DNA of 22,938 bases from a virus: IMG/VR virus record IMGVR_UViG_3300031227_005837, positions 1 through 22,938 of that record, one strand, 5' to 3'. Positions 1-5,408 of the stretch are shown piece by piece. Each line of letters opens with the position of its first letter. The stretch's first letter is position 1. The position numbers and the translations under genes are program-made. The notes beneath the pieces are model-generated. The model was not told the origin of the DNA. It did no database searches and was given only the letters and a program-made list of their open reading frames with translations.

Positions 1-51
1 GAAAGCGAAGGCTACCAAGAAGGAGACGGCGAGGAGTGGAAAAACGCATGA
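1..51 (+). CDS. C-terminal end of an upstream gene (partial)
   Basis: Only the last 16 codons are present, reading ESEGYQEGDGEEWKNA and ending in TGA at 49-51. The tail is acidic and polar and too short to assign. It is the open frame that ends just before the strong Shine-Dalgarno of the next small gene, which supports it being a real coding end. Its base composition is more GC-rich than the bulk of the window. Confidence 0.5.
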   Translation, partial: ESEGYQEGDGEEWKNA

Positions 52-66
52 AAGGAGGTGTTTACC

Positions 67-192
67 GTGCAAATTTGCCCTCACTGCAACCGTGTGAAGT
101 TTCGGCGCAAGCCTTACTTCTGGGTCGCCTACCGGTCATGTCTCAAGTGCTTCAAGCGGCGGAAACGCCAAAGACTCAGGCTCAATCGCTAA
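67..192 (+). CDS. 41-aa basic zinc-ribbon mini-protein, GTG start
   Basis: The gene starts with GTG and has a consensus Shine-Dalgarno, AAAGGAGGTG, at 51-60 (AGGAGG, 8 nt spacing), the best ribosome site in the window. The protein has two CxxC pairs, C4-x2-C7 and C25-x2-C28, separated by an Arg/Lys/aromatic-rich segment, and it ends in a strongly basic tail rich in Arg. This is what a small zinc ribbon that binds nucleic acid looks like, but the function is not known. Arg codons are mostly CGG and CGC, unlike the AGA/CGA usage of later genes. TAA at 190-192 ends it, followed by another in-frame TAA two codons on. The frame that starts at GTG 36 is not preferred because it lacks such a site. 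Confidence 0.72.
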   Translation: MQICPHCNRVKFRRKPYFWVAYRSCLKCFKRRKRQRLRLNR

Positions 193-480
193 CCCTAAAC
201 CCTGTTTCGCTGGACAGGTCAAACAAAACCAGCGAAATTAAGGGCTTAAATGGAGATGGATAGGACGCGTTCCTTACCCTCAACCTGTTCGATTCAGGTA
301 AAGCCCATATTTGTTGCTAGCGAAAGACAAGTTAGGCAACTATTCTATCCGACCATCTCCGTTGGGGAGGTAGATAATCAGGCAAAAGTGTGATAGGTCT
401 ATCGCTCTTAGCCGAAAGCCCGTGTTCGGGAACGGGGCTGGCGAGGTAAAAACTAAAGTCCAAGGTCTCGCCAGAATTAG
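193..480 (+). ncRNA. Gene-free region, candidate structured RNA
   Basis: No convincing coding frame lies here. By eye I see many helices. A 9-bp perfect stem pairs 205-213 with 229-237, and CCTG 201-204 can pair with CAGG 215-218 inside its loop (H-type pseudoknot). GGGCTT 242-247 pairs with AAGCCC 301-306. GGAGATGGATAG 252-263 pairs with 345-350 plus 355-360 around a 4-nt bulge, which crosses the previous helix. A 5-bp, 7-nt-loop hairpin at 283-299 has the T-arm loop TTCGATT. GTTGC 313-317 pairs with GCAAC 336-340. AGCCC 417-421 can pair with GGGCT 435-439. CTGGCGAG 438-445 pairs with CTCGCCAG 467-474. It does not fit a tRNA, tmRNA, RNase P or group I intron that I know. Strand and ends are not certain. 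Confidence 0.4.
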
Positions 481-483
481 ACA

Positions 484-502
484 TTTAACGGTTAAAAGCC
501 AA
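484..502 (+). promoter_or_regulatory. Leader mini-hairpin, copy 1
   Basis: The stretch TTTAACGGTTAAAAGCCAA can fold as GGTT/AGCC with an AAA loop (490-500). It lies 24 nt before the ATG at 525. The same pattern returns before the next two genes. Its role is unknown; a translation or RNA-processing signal is possible. Confidence 0.4.
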
Positions 503-524
503 ATTAAAAGTTTAAAGAAGAAAA

Positions 525-617
525 ATGAATTATAATTTTCTATATCCAATTTGCGGAGCAGTTATCTTTTGGTTAATTTTCATGTTAATTTGTTTTATTC
601 AAGATATTAGAAATTAA
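525..617 (+). CDS. 30-aa single-pass membrane micro-protein
   Basis: ATG at 525 follows a purine-rich AAAGAAGAAAA leader, and TAA is at 615-617. The product is almost all one hydrophobic segment, from about residue 5 to 25 (FLYPICGAVIFWLIF and on), with a short polar end QDIRN. Such peptides in phages are often holin-like, inhibitors, or parts of the envelope interaction, but nothing here tells which. The gene is short, so the call rests on the clean membrane profile and on the conserved leader motif just before it. Confidence 0.5.
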   Translation: MNYNFLYPICGAVIFWLIFMLICFIQDIRN

Positions 618-620
618 CTA

Positions 621-640
621 TTTAACGGCATAAATGCCAA
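621..640 (+). promoter_or_regulatory. Leader mini-hairpin, copy 2
   Basis: TTTAACGGCATAAATGCCAA folds as GGCA/TGCC with loop TAAA (627-638). It matches the motifs at 484-502 and 932-947 in its flanks (TTAA before, GCCAA after). An ATG inside its loop at 634 is therefore probably not the start of the next gene. Confidence 0.4.
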
Positions 641-654
641 TAGAAATAAATAAT

Positions 655-927
655 ATGTCAATCAAACACAAAAAAGAATTATCAAAGTTTTGCCATTATT
701 GCCATAAACCCATTAGGGGTGAGAAAATTTGGTGTGAATTTACGGATGAAGCCATTAAAATTGGATATAAAAGATGTGGAAATAAAGAATGCGGACAAAT
801 TATTGGTGAAAGTCGGGATGGTGAAGAATGGAGGGTTGTTTGGGATGGTATTACAACTCCTCCTTCTAATTATTTCAAAGAATACATTAAGATTATAAAT
901 ATTTCAAAGAATACATTAAGATTATAA
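655..927 (+). CDS. Cys-rich small protein, zinc-finger-like (90 aa)
   Basis: The ATG at 655 is chosen over an in-frame ATG at 634, because 634 lies inside the mini-hairpin that precedes this gene and its neighbours, and because 655 has the same A/T-rich leader (AATAAATAAT) seen before other starts. The protein has CHYC at residues 13-16, then C27, C41 and C46 (CGNKEC), a likely metal-binding site. The middle is charged and aromatic. The last residues, from YFKEYIKIIN on, come from a 29-bp tandem duplication, which changed the frame and added an ISKNTLRL tail. The function is unknown. With the 634 start it would be 97 aa. Confidence 0.65.
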   Translation: MSIKHKKELSKFCHYCHKPIRGEKIWCEFTDEAIKIGYKRCGNKECGQIIGESRDGEEWRVVWDGITTPPSNYFKEYIKIINISKNTLRL

Positions 928-929
928 AT
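872..929. repeat. 29-bp perfect tandem duplication
   Basis: Copies 872-900 and 901-929 are identical. The unit begins ATTTCAAAGAATACATTAAG. As 29 is not a multiple of three, the second copy is read in another frame and moves the stop codon of the gene at 655. Confidence 0.95.
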
Positions 930-931
930 TA

Positions 932-947
932 AATGGTTAAAAGCCAA
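932..947 (+). promoter_or_regulatory. Leader mini-hairpin, copy 3
   Basis: GGTTAAAAGCC at 935-945 repeats the hairpin at 490-500 exactly and ends 14 nt before the ATG at 960. It is followed by AATAATAAATAATT, an A/T-rich leader without a Shine-Dalgarno. Confidence 0.4.
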
Positions 948-959
948 TAATAAATAATT

Positions 960-1589
960 ATGAAAACAATAATCTTAGCTCTGGCTCTCGTCTTGTTATT
1001 TAGTGCTGGTATTGCTCAAGCAATTTCTTGTCCTGCTGGTCAAGAAGTTAGAAGTGTTTTAATTACCCCCGAAGTGATTGCCGTTCCTGCCGTAACTCAC
1101 ACCGTCCACCATGAAGCTATTACCCACGAGGAAACAATTATTGATACCCCCGCTTATTCTTCCTATGTTCATGTTGGCTGGGGACACGGTGATTATATTA
1201 AAATCTGTGATACCTATTTTCCAGTCCAGCACAATCACGGGAATTATGACCTAGTTCATCACCCAGCCGTCACCCACCAAGAAACGGTAATTGATACTCC
1301 AGCGTGGGATGAAGAAGTGATTGATGTCCCCGCCATAATTGAAACCCCTGCCGTTTATGAAGACCAATGCTTTGATCTACCAGCTCCTGTAACTCCCCCA
1401 GTAGTAACATCAAATCAATCAAGTGGCTCTCATTCTATGGGTTATATGCACCCCTGCGGTTATATAAAAGTTTATTCGGACTTACCTTGTAATTACTTGG
1501 ATACCGAAATGCGGGCAAGATTTGGTTGGGATGAGAATTATAGGGAATCAATCCTACGACCTTGGAGAGCGATAATCTTTGGGGGATAA
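960..1589 (+). CDS. Secreted His-rich repeat protein
   Basis: Residues 1-21 form a clear Sec signal peptide (MKTIILALALVLLFSAG, then AQA before the likely cut). The mature part has two related segments, about 43-65 and 102-115, sharing PAVTH and ET(I/V)IDTPA, plus shorter PA-containing echoes near 123-131. It is rich in His (TVHHEAITHE, HNHG, LVHHPAVTHQ) and has five Cys at 24, 83, 137, 166 and 177, which could bind metal or form disulphides outside the cytoplasm. The C-terminal 40 residues, with RARFGWDENYR, look like a small separate domain. I do not recognise the family. It sits upstream of RusA and the terminase, so it may be a cargo gene that alters the host surface. Confidence 0.8.
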   Translation: MKTIILALALVLLFSAGIAQAISCPAGQEVRSVLITPEVIAVPAVTHTVHHEAITHEETIIDTPAYSSYVHVGWGHGDYIKICDTYFPVQHNHGNYDLVHHPAVTHQETVIDTPAWDEEVIDVPAIIETPAVYEDQCFDLPAPVTPPVVTSNQSSGSHSMGYMHPCGYIKVYSDLPCNYLDTEMRARFGWDENYRESILRPWRAIIFGG

Positions 1590-1600
1590 AATATGAAATT

Positions 1601-1708
1601 ATGAATGAAATTTATGAAATTATCGAAAATGTGGTTATATTATTTCTAGTAATAGAATGTTGGGGTTTTAGAGTAAAACTTAATAGATTAGAGAAAAAAT
1701 TAAAATGA
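1601..1708 (+). CDS. 35-aa membrane micro-protein
   Basis: ATG at 1601 to TGA at 1706-1708. The product is a hydrophobic stretch at about residues 10-20 (NVVILFLVIEC) followed by a basic, possibly coiled tail (KLNRLEKKLK). It overlaps the next gene by an ATGA at 1705-1708, which suggests coupled translation and supports both being genes. The function is unknown; a small membrane peptide with a cytoplasmic tail fits. Confidence 0.5.
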   Translation: MNEIYEIIENVVILFLVIECWGFRVKLNRLEKKLK

Positions 1709-1827
1709 AAAAGAAACCAAAATGTAATTGCCAATTTGAAGAAGGCCATAGTCAAGAGTGTCCTTTATACGTTGAAGATAAAAGTGTTTTTGACGCTTTG
1801 ATGAAAAAGAATGAGAAAAGTCGGTAA
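1705..1827 (+). CDS. 40-aa Cys-containing mini-protein
   Basis: Translation starts in an ATGA overlap with the previous gene. The product begins MKKKPKCNCQ and has C7, C9, H15 and C19 (CNC, GH, EC), a possible small metal site, then an acidic stretch and a basic end. Its last codons overlap the earliest possible start of RusA at 1811. It is one of a series of Cys-rich mini-proteins in this part of the genome. I cannot assign a function. Confidence 0.5.
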   Translation: MKKKPKCNCQFEEGHSQECPLYVEDKSVFDALMKKNEKSR

Positions 1828-2191
1828 GGCGGAAACAAGCCAAAAGATGCTGAGAATGAATATTGATCTAAAGCCGATGTCAATTAATAAGGCGTGGCGC
1901 GGTGGTCGAAGGTTCCGGACTAAGGATTATCTCCAATACGAAAAGGATTTATTGTGTTTATTACCTAGAGATGGCGGAATTAAGTTTGATGGGGAGTTTG
2001 AAGTCGATATAATTTTCTATTGTAAGAATAAATTGAGCGATGCCGACAACATTATCAAACCAATAATGGACATTTTGACAAAATCAGGTATAATTAAGGA
2101 TGATAGGTTCGCAATGAGGATACAAGTTACTAAAGTTGAGAGCCTAAAGGATTCATTTGAAATTTCTTTATATGAAATGCAATCGATGTAA
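1811..2191 (+). CDS. rusA: RusA-like Holliday junction resolvase
   Basis: RusA is a dimeric nuclease that cuts Holliday junctions; phages use it to resolve branched DNA before packaging. The signature is at residues 77-100: SDADNIIKPIMDILTKSG, then KDDRF. D77, D79, K83 and D98 have the same spacing as D70, D72, K76 and D91 of the E. coli enzyme, so it should be active. The N-terminal part, DLKPMSINKAWRG, is also family-like. Length fits (about 120 aa). The start is not certain: ATG at 1847 or 1856 would drop a non-conserved leader of 12-15 residues and would avoid the overlap with the preceding gene. The end overlaps the next gene by 20 nt. Confidence 0.88.
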   Translation: MRKVGKAETSQKMLRMNIDLKPMSINKAWRGGRRFRTKDYLQYEKDLLCLLPRDGGIKFDGEFEVDIIFYCKNKLSDADNIIKPIMDILTKSGIIKDDRFAMRIQVTKVESLKDSFEISLYEMQSM

Positions 2192-2321
2192 AGACAATTA
2201 TGAAAAAGGACGACTTCCTTTTTACTGCGATGGCGGAATTTGTTTGTGCCGTTACTGCTACGAAAAGTTATTAGAGGAGAATTTACCACCACCAATCCAA
2301 GAATACCCTGAGAGCTGGTAA
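2172..2321 (+). CDS. 49-aa zinc-binding mini-protein
   Basis: ATG at 2172 overlaps the end of rusA; TAA at 2319-2321. The product has six Cys: C3, C6 (CNRC), C19, C24, C26 and C29 (ICLCRYC), enough for one or two zinc sites. It has a Pro-rich tail (ENLPPPIQEYPESW). No Shine-Dalgarno is seen, so translation may be coupled to rusA. It could assist DNA processing or packaging, given its neighbours, but this is only a guess from position. Confidence 0.62.
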   Translation: MKCNRCKDNYEKGRLPFYCDGGICLCRYCYEKLLEENLPPPIQEYPESW

Positions 2322-2341
2322 TAAGGGGAGTTAAAATAAAA

Positions 2342-2665
2342 ATGGAAGAAAACAAAACAAAAACAGGAAAAGTAAAGAAAAACCTATTCAAACCAGGTGA
2401 ATGTCCTAATCCCAATGGTCGCCCTTTAGGTCAGCGTAATTATTCGACTATCTACAAGGAGGCTTTAATTAAGTTAGCTGAAAGTGAAGGCATCACTCCC
2501 GAAGATGTCGAGAATGAATTAATCAAAGGGGGATTAAAGCACGCTAAAAAGGATTATCGTTTTTATAAAGATGTGTTGGATAGATTACACGGTCAAGCTA
2601 CTCAAAAACATGAACTCGACGCTAGTATCAATGTAACTGGCGTAGAAATAAATGTTAGAGAATAA
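2342..2665 (+). CDS. Putative terminase small subunit (DUF5681-like)
   Basis: The small terminase recognises phage DNA and feeds it to the large subunit. Residues 16-33 hold FKPGECPNPNGRPLGQRN, close to the KPGxSGNPxGRPxG motif of DUF5681 proteins, which are commonly encoded just before large terminases. The rest is helical and charged, with a likely oligomer region around YKEALIKLAESEGI. Length (107 aa) is usual. A weak ribosome site, AGGGGAG, lies about 11 nt upstream. Its end overlaps the large-terminase start by 14 nt. The assignment rests on motif plus position. Confidence 0.72.
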   Translation: MEENKTKTGKVKKNLFKPGECPNPNGRPLGQRNYSTIYKEALIKLAESEGITPEDVENELIKGGLKHAKKDYRFYKDVLDRLHGQATQKHELDASINVTGVEINVRE

Positions 2666-3938
2666 AAAAGTAAACTTTGAGATACACAAATCACACCTAC
2701 CTTTATGGAAGGACAAGTTTAGGTATGCGATTGTCATGGGCGGACGTGGTAATGGACGATCTGGCACAGCTTCTCGTCTTGCCGTCTCTAGTCTTCTAGG
2801 TAAGGAATATACTCGTGGAGCAATTATGCGGGCTACTCACGCTAACATCAGGGCTTCCTGTTGGAGTGAAATCATGGATAGGATCAGAGAGCAAGGTATA
2901 GCCGAGTCTTTTAGAATGACCGAGAACGATATGTTTATTGAAAGAGGGCAGAATAGTTTGCGTTCTCATGGCTTTAGGGCTTCTAGTGGTTCATTAACCG
3001 CTCGGCTTAAATCTCTGGCTGGTTATAACTTTATATGGATTGAAGAAGCGGAAGAAGTTGGCGAAGCGGAGTTTAGAACCCTAGACGACACCCTAAGAAC
3101 GATTAAAGGGGATATTCGGATTATTCTAACCCTGAACACACCACCGAAGAACCATTGGATATTAAGGAAGTGGTTTGACTTAACACCACACACCGAAGCA
3201 CAAGGATTTTATATTCCAAGTATCAAGCCTGAGATTAAGGACGCTATCTATATCGGAGGTAGTTGGCGAGAGAACGAACCCAACCTAGACAAGCATACGA
3301 TTGAACGCTACCAAGAATACAAAGACACCAACCCAGCTTATTACTGGCAAGTGATTGAAGGTCTTTCCCCAGAAGAAGTTAGGGGTAAGATATTCACTGG
3401 TTGGCAAAAGATTGATGTCGTTCCTCAAGAAGCACGACTGGTTCGCTTTGGTGAAGACTTTGGTTGGTTTCCTGACCCAGCTTGTGCGGTAGCAATCTAT
3501 TACTGGAATGGGGCTTATATCATTGACGAAGTCGCCTATGGCACAGAATTAACTAACGAATACTTGGCGAGAGAGATCAAAAAGGTCGGCCAAGCTATTA
3601 CCACCGCTGATAGTGCCGAACCTAAAAGTATTGCCGAGCAAAGAAAATACGGTATTCAAGTTCAAGGAGCTGAAAAAGGTAAGGATAGTGTAGTGTTTCG
3701 CATCAAGGTGGCTTCCCAAAAGAAGATTTACGTTACCAAGAAGAGTGTTAATGTTTGGCAATCTTATGAAAACTACTCATGGGCTGAAGATAAGGACGGC
3801 AACCCTAAAGGTGAACCAAATCACCTATGGAGTCATGCGATGGACGCCGCCACTTATGCCATAGCTTCCTTACACAACAAGACTTCGGATATAATTGTTT
3901 ATCAGCAACCACGAGAGCGTAAAAACATAGCAGTTTAG
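2652..3938 (+). CDS. terL: Terminase large subunit (packaging ATPase-nuclease)
   Basis: This motor packs DNA into the prohead and cuts it. The ATPase domain has a P-loop GGRGNGRSG (30-38), a Walker B FIWIEEAEEV (127-136, E131/E132) and a coupling motif LTLNTP (159-164). The RNase H-like nuclease has FGEDFGW (D269), TADSAEPKSI (D320, E323) and SHAMDA (D398), so all its metal ligands look present. Order and length (428 aa) match the PBSX/SPP1-type Terminase_3 family. The usual P-loop Lys is replaced by Arg (GNGRSG for GSGKSG). It overlaps the small terminase gene and is followed by Cys-rich mini-genes. Confidence 0.95.
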   Translation: MLENKKVNFEIHKSHLPLWKDKFRYAIVMGGRGNGRSGTASRLAVSSLLGKEYTRGAIMRATHANIRASCWSEIMDRIREQGIAESFRMTENDMFIERGQNSLRSHGFRASSGSLTARLKSLAGYNFIWIEEAEEVGEAEFRTLDDTLRTIKGDIRIILTLNTPPKNHWILRKWFDLTPHTEAQGFYIPSIKPEIKDAIYIGGSWRENEPNLDKHTIERYQEYKDTNPAYYWQVIEGLSPEEVRGKIFTGWQKIDVVPQEARLVRFGEDFGWFPDPACAVAIYYWNGAYIIDEVAYGTELTNEYLAREIKKVGQAITTADSAEPKSIAEQRKYGIQVQGAEKGKDSVVFRIKVASQKKIYVTKKSVNVWQSYENYSWAEDKDGNPKGEPNHLWSHAMDAATYAIASLHNKTSDIIVYQQPRERKNIAV

Positions 3939-3951
3939 TTGGAAATTTAGT

Positions 3952-4110
3952 ATGGAAAATGTTAAAATAGAACCAAGAGAAGATGAGGTTAAACCTATCA
4001 AGCCCAAAACAATTAAGTGGATAATTCCTCAATGTTGCCGTGAAGGCTGGGCAAGTTGTCCACATGTTGCCAAAAGACAAAAGCCAATTAAGAAAAATAT
4101 CGGATTGTGA
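3952..4110 (+). CDS. 52-aa CCxxGWxxCPH mini-protein
   Basis: ATG at 3952, 13 nt after the large-terminase stop; TGA at 4108-4110. The N-terminal half is Lys/Pro-rich (VKPIKPKTIKW). The core, QCCREGWASCPH (residues 27-38), gives C28, C29, C36 and H38, a compact possible zinc site. The end is basic (KRQKPIKKNIGL). The next gene starts within its stop codon (GTGA). The function is unknown, but its place right after terL hints at a role in packaging. Confidence 0.65.
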   Translation: MENVKIEPREDEVKPIKPKTIKWIIPQCCREGWASCPHVAKRQKPIKKNIGL

Positions 4111-4412
4111 ACAAATTAGATTTAAAAACTGTCCCTAAGTTAAAGCCAAACCCTGTCTTTAAAGGGTTGCCAGATAACTTAAAAGACCCCAAGACCTTTA
4201 AGAAGGTAGAAAAGAAACTAATCAATGCTATTTTCTCCGATCACAAGCACGCCACCGTTAAGGCTTACCTGAAGTGTAAGCGATGTCAGGATAAGTTTAA
4301 GAAGCGACAAGCCTTCATTAAAGATTTGGGATTTACAAGTTATGAGCAATACACCGAGTGGAAAAAAGTGATGACGATTATTGATAATAAAAAAGACTTC
4401 CAAGTAAAATGA
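4107..4412 (+). CDS. Basic hypothetical protein with CxxC
   Basis: The GTG start overlaps the previous stop (GTGA) and the end overlaps the next start (ATGA), so it is clearly part of the operon. The 101-aa product is rich in Lys. It has one CKRC (57-60) after a His pair (DHKH, 45-48) and then a helical region that ends KVMTIIDNKKDFQVK. The one CxxC could pair with the His residues or with another chain. I recognise no family. Confidence 0.72.
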   Translation: MNKLDLKTVPKLKPNPVFKGLPDNLKDPKTFKKVEKKLINAIFSDHKHATVKAYLKCKRCQDKFKKRQAFIKDLGFTSYEQYTEWKKVMTIIDNKKDFQVK

Positions 4413-4888
4413 AAAAGAAAGATAAAAAAGAAAAAACAATTAGCCCCTACGTGGAGTTTAAACCCACCAAGAAGCACCAGAAAGAGAAGATAGAGCAAGC
4501 CATTATCCTCTTAAACGATATTGTTAAGATTAGACTTGCCCCGTCACCAATTCATGGGATTGGAGTATTTGCTATGAGAAACATCCCCAAAGGTCAACAC
4601 CTTTATCTTGACGCTGTTCCCCATGCCTTCGATGTCCCCTTTAAGGACTTTAAGAAGCTAGAGCCAGAAATCAGGGAGCTATTGCTTGGTCAATGGCCAC
4701 AAGTAGTCAATGGTTCTCACTTTCTTTACCCCGTAACCAAAATGAACGCTTACTTAAATCACTCTGACGAACCCAACTTTGACAACAAAAATGATTTAAC
4801 CCTTAAAAGAATAAAAGCTGGTGAAGAAATAACCGAAGATTATAGGAAGATTGATGACTGGGAGAAGATATTTACTTGGCTTAAATGA
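4409..4888 (+). CDS. SET-domain protein (putative lysine methyltransferase)
   Basis: SET domains transfer methyl groups from S-adenosylmethionine to lysines of proteins. The core motifs are present in order: HGIGVFAMRNIPKGQ (49-63), the NHS motif at YLNHSDEPNF (116-124), and GEEITEDYR (138-146) with the catalytic-type Tyr at 145. The N-terminus is a Lys-rich tail and the length, 159 aa, is that of a minimal SET protein. There is no post-SET Cys cluster. It overlaps genes on both sides by ATGA, so it is cotranslated with the sulfotransferase-like gene after it. Targets could be a phage structural protein or a host protein such as a ribosomal protein; the sequence does not say. Confidence 0.85.
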   Translation: MKKKDKKEKTISPYVEFKPTKKHQKEKIEQAIILLNDIVKIRLAPSPIHGIGVFAMRNIPKGQHLYLDAVPHAFDVPFKDFKKLEPEIRELLLGQWPQVVNGSHFLYPVTKMNAYLNHSDEPNFDNKNDLTLKRIKAGEEITEDYRKIDDWEKIFTWLK

Positions 4889-5406
4889 TTTTAGTTTTAG
4901 GTGTCGGACGAAGTGGCACAAGTGAAGTGGCGAGAATCCTCCAAGAATTAGGTGTTGATATGGGACAAGGACAACAAGGTGATGAATTTAATCCTTTAGG
5001 TTATTACGAGGATAAAGAGTTTCAAGCCAAAAATATGGCATACTTTATGATGGGCTTACACGAAAAACAATCAGAATATCCCCTAAAGCTATGGCGGACG
5101 GAATTTGACAAGTTAATAGCGACCAAGACCGAACCTTGGGGAGTGAAAGACCCTGGCATAGTTGACATGGCGTTCTTGCTTGAAGAATATGCCAAACTAA
5201 ATCCCAAGATAGTTTTATGTTCTAGGGAAAAGGAAGACACGATTGGTTCACTGATGCGGATGAAAGGAATTACTAGAGAGAAAGCCGAGGAGATTTACTA
5301 CAAGCGGATGGAGAACCTAAGCACTTTCTTAAAAGATAAAGACTACCTAGAGATTGACTGCTACGACGAACACAAAGAGGACAAATTAAAAGCGTTAATA
5401 AAATAA
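4885..5406 (+). CDS. Sulfotransferase-like P-loop protein
   Basis: The start MILVLGVGRSGTS carries a sulfotransferase-type phosphosulfate-binding loop (GVGRSGTS, 6-13). NPLGYYED (36-43) and WGVKDP (85-90) are typical of small bacterial and phage members. CSREKEDTIGSL (112-123) fits the second PAPS-binding motif, with an Arg and a Ser about eight residues apart. Such enzymes move sulfate from PAPS to sugars, lipids or proteins. At 173 aa it is shorter than most. It overlaps the SET gene by ATGA, suggesting that both modify something together. A nucleotide kinase is less likely because the loop lacks GxGKS/T. Confidence 0.75.
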   Translation: MILVLGVGRSGTSEVARILQELGVDMGQGQQGDEFNPLGYYEDKEFQAKNMAYFMMGLHEKQSEYPLKLWRTEFDKLIATKTEPWGVKDPGIVDMAFLLEEYAKLNPKIVLCSREKEDTIGSLMRMKGITREKAEEIYYKRMENLSTFLKDKDYLEIDCYDEHKEDKLKALIK

Positions 5407-5408
5407 CT

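Noticed and set aside
190-237. Stop-codon readthrough signal, since a pseudoknot begins 8 nt after TAA
   Set aside because: A second in-frame TAA follows two codons later, so readthrough would add only one residue.
36-263. A 75-codon frame starting GTG at 36
   Set aside because: It overlaps the Cys-patterned gene at 67, which has the consensus Shine-Dalgarno, and its product shows no domain or composition of a protein.
242-307. A tRNA gene with acceptor GGGCTT/AAGCCC and a T-arm
   Set aside because: With the T-arm fixed, neither a D-arm nor a 5-bp anticodon stem with a 7-nt loop can be placed, and no CCA fits. It is kept only as a tRNA-like remnant.
193-480. tmRNA (normal or permuted), RNase P RNA or group I intron
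   Set aside because: I find no tag frame with a terminal ALAA, no RNase P core GAGGAAAGTCC-type motif (only a weak AAAGTCC), and no group I core elements.
340-549. A minus-strand frame of 69 codons
   Set aside because: It covers the structured region and the leader on the other strand, has no upstream ribosome site, and all else is on the + strand.
634-654. ATG at 634 as start of the Cys-rich gene
   Set aside because: It is inside the loop of a leader hairpin shared with neighbouring genes; ATG 655 has the usual A/T leader.
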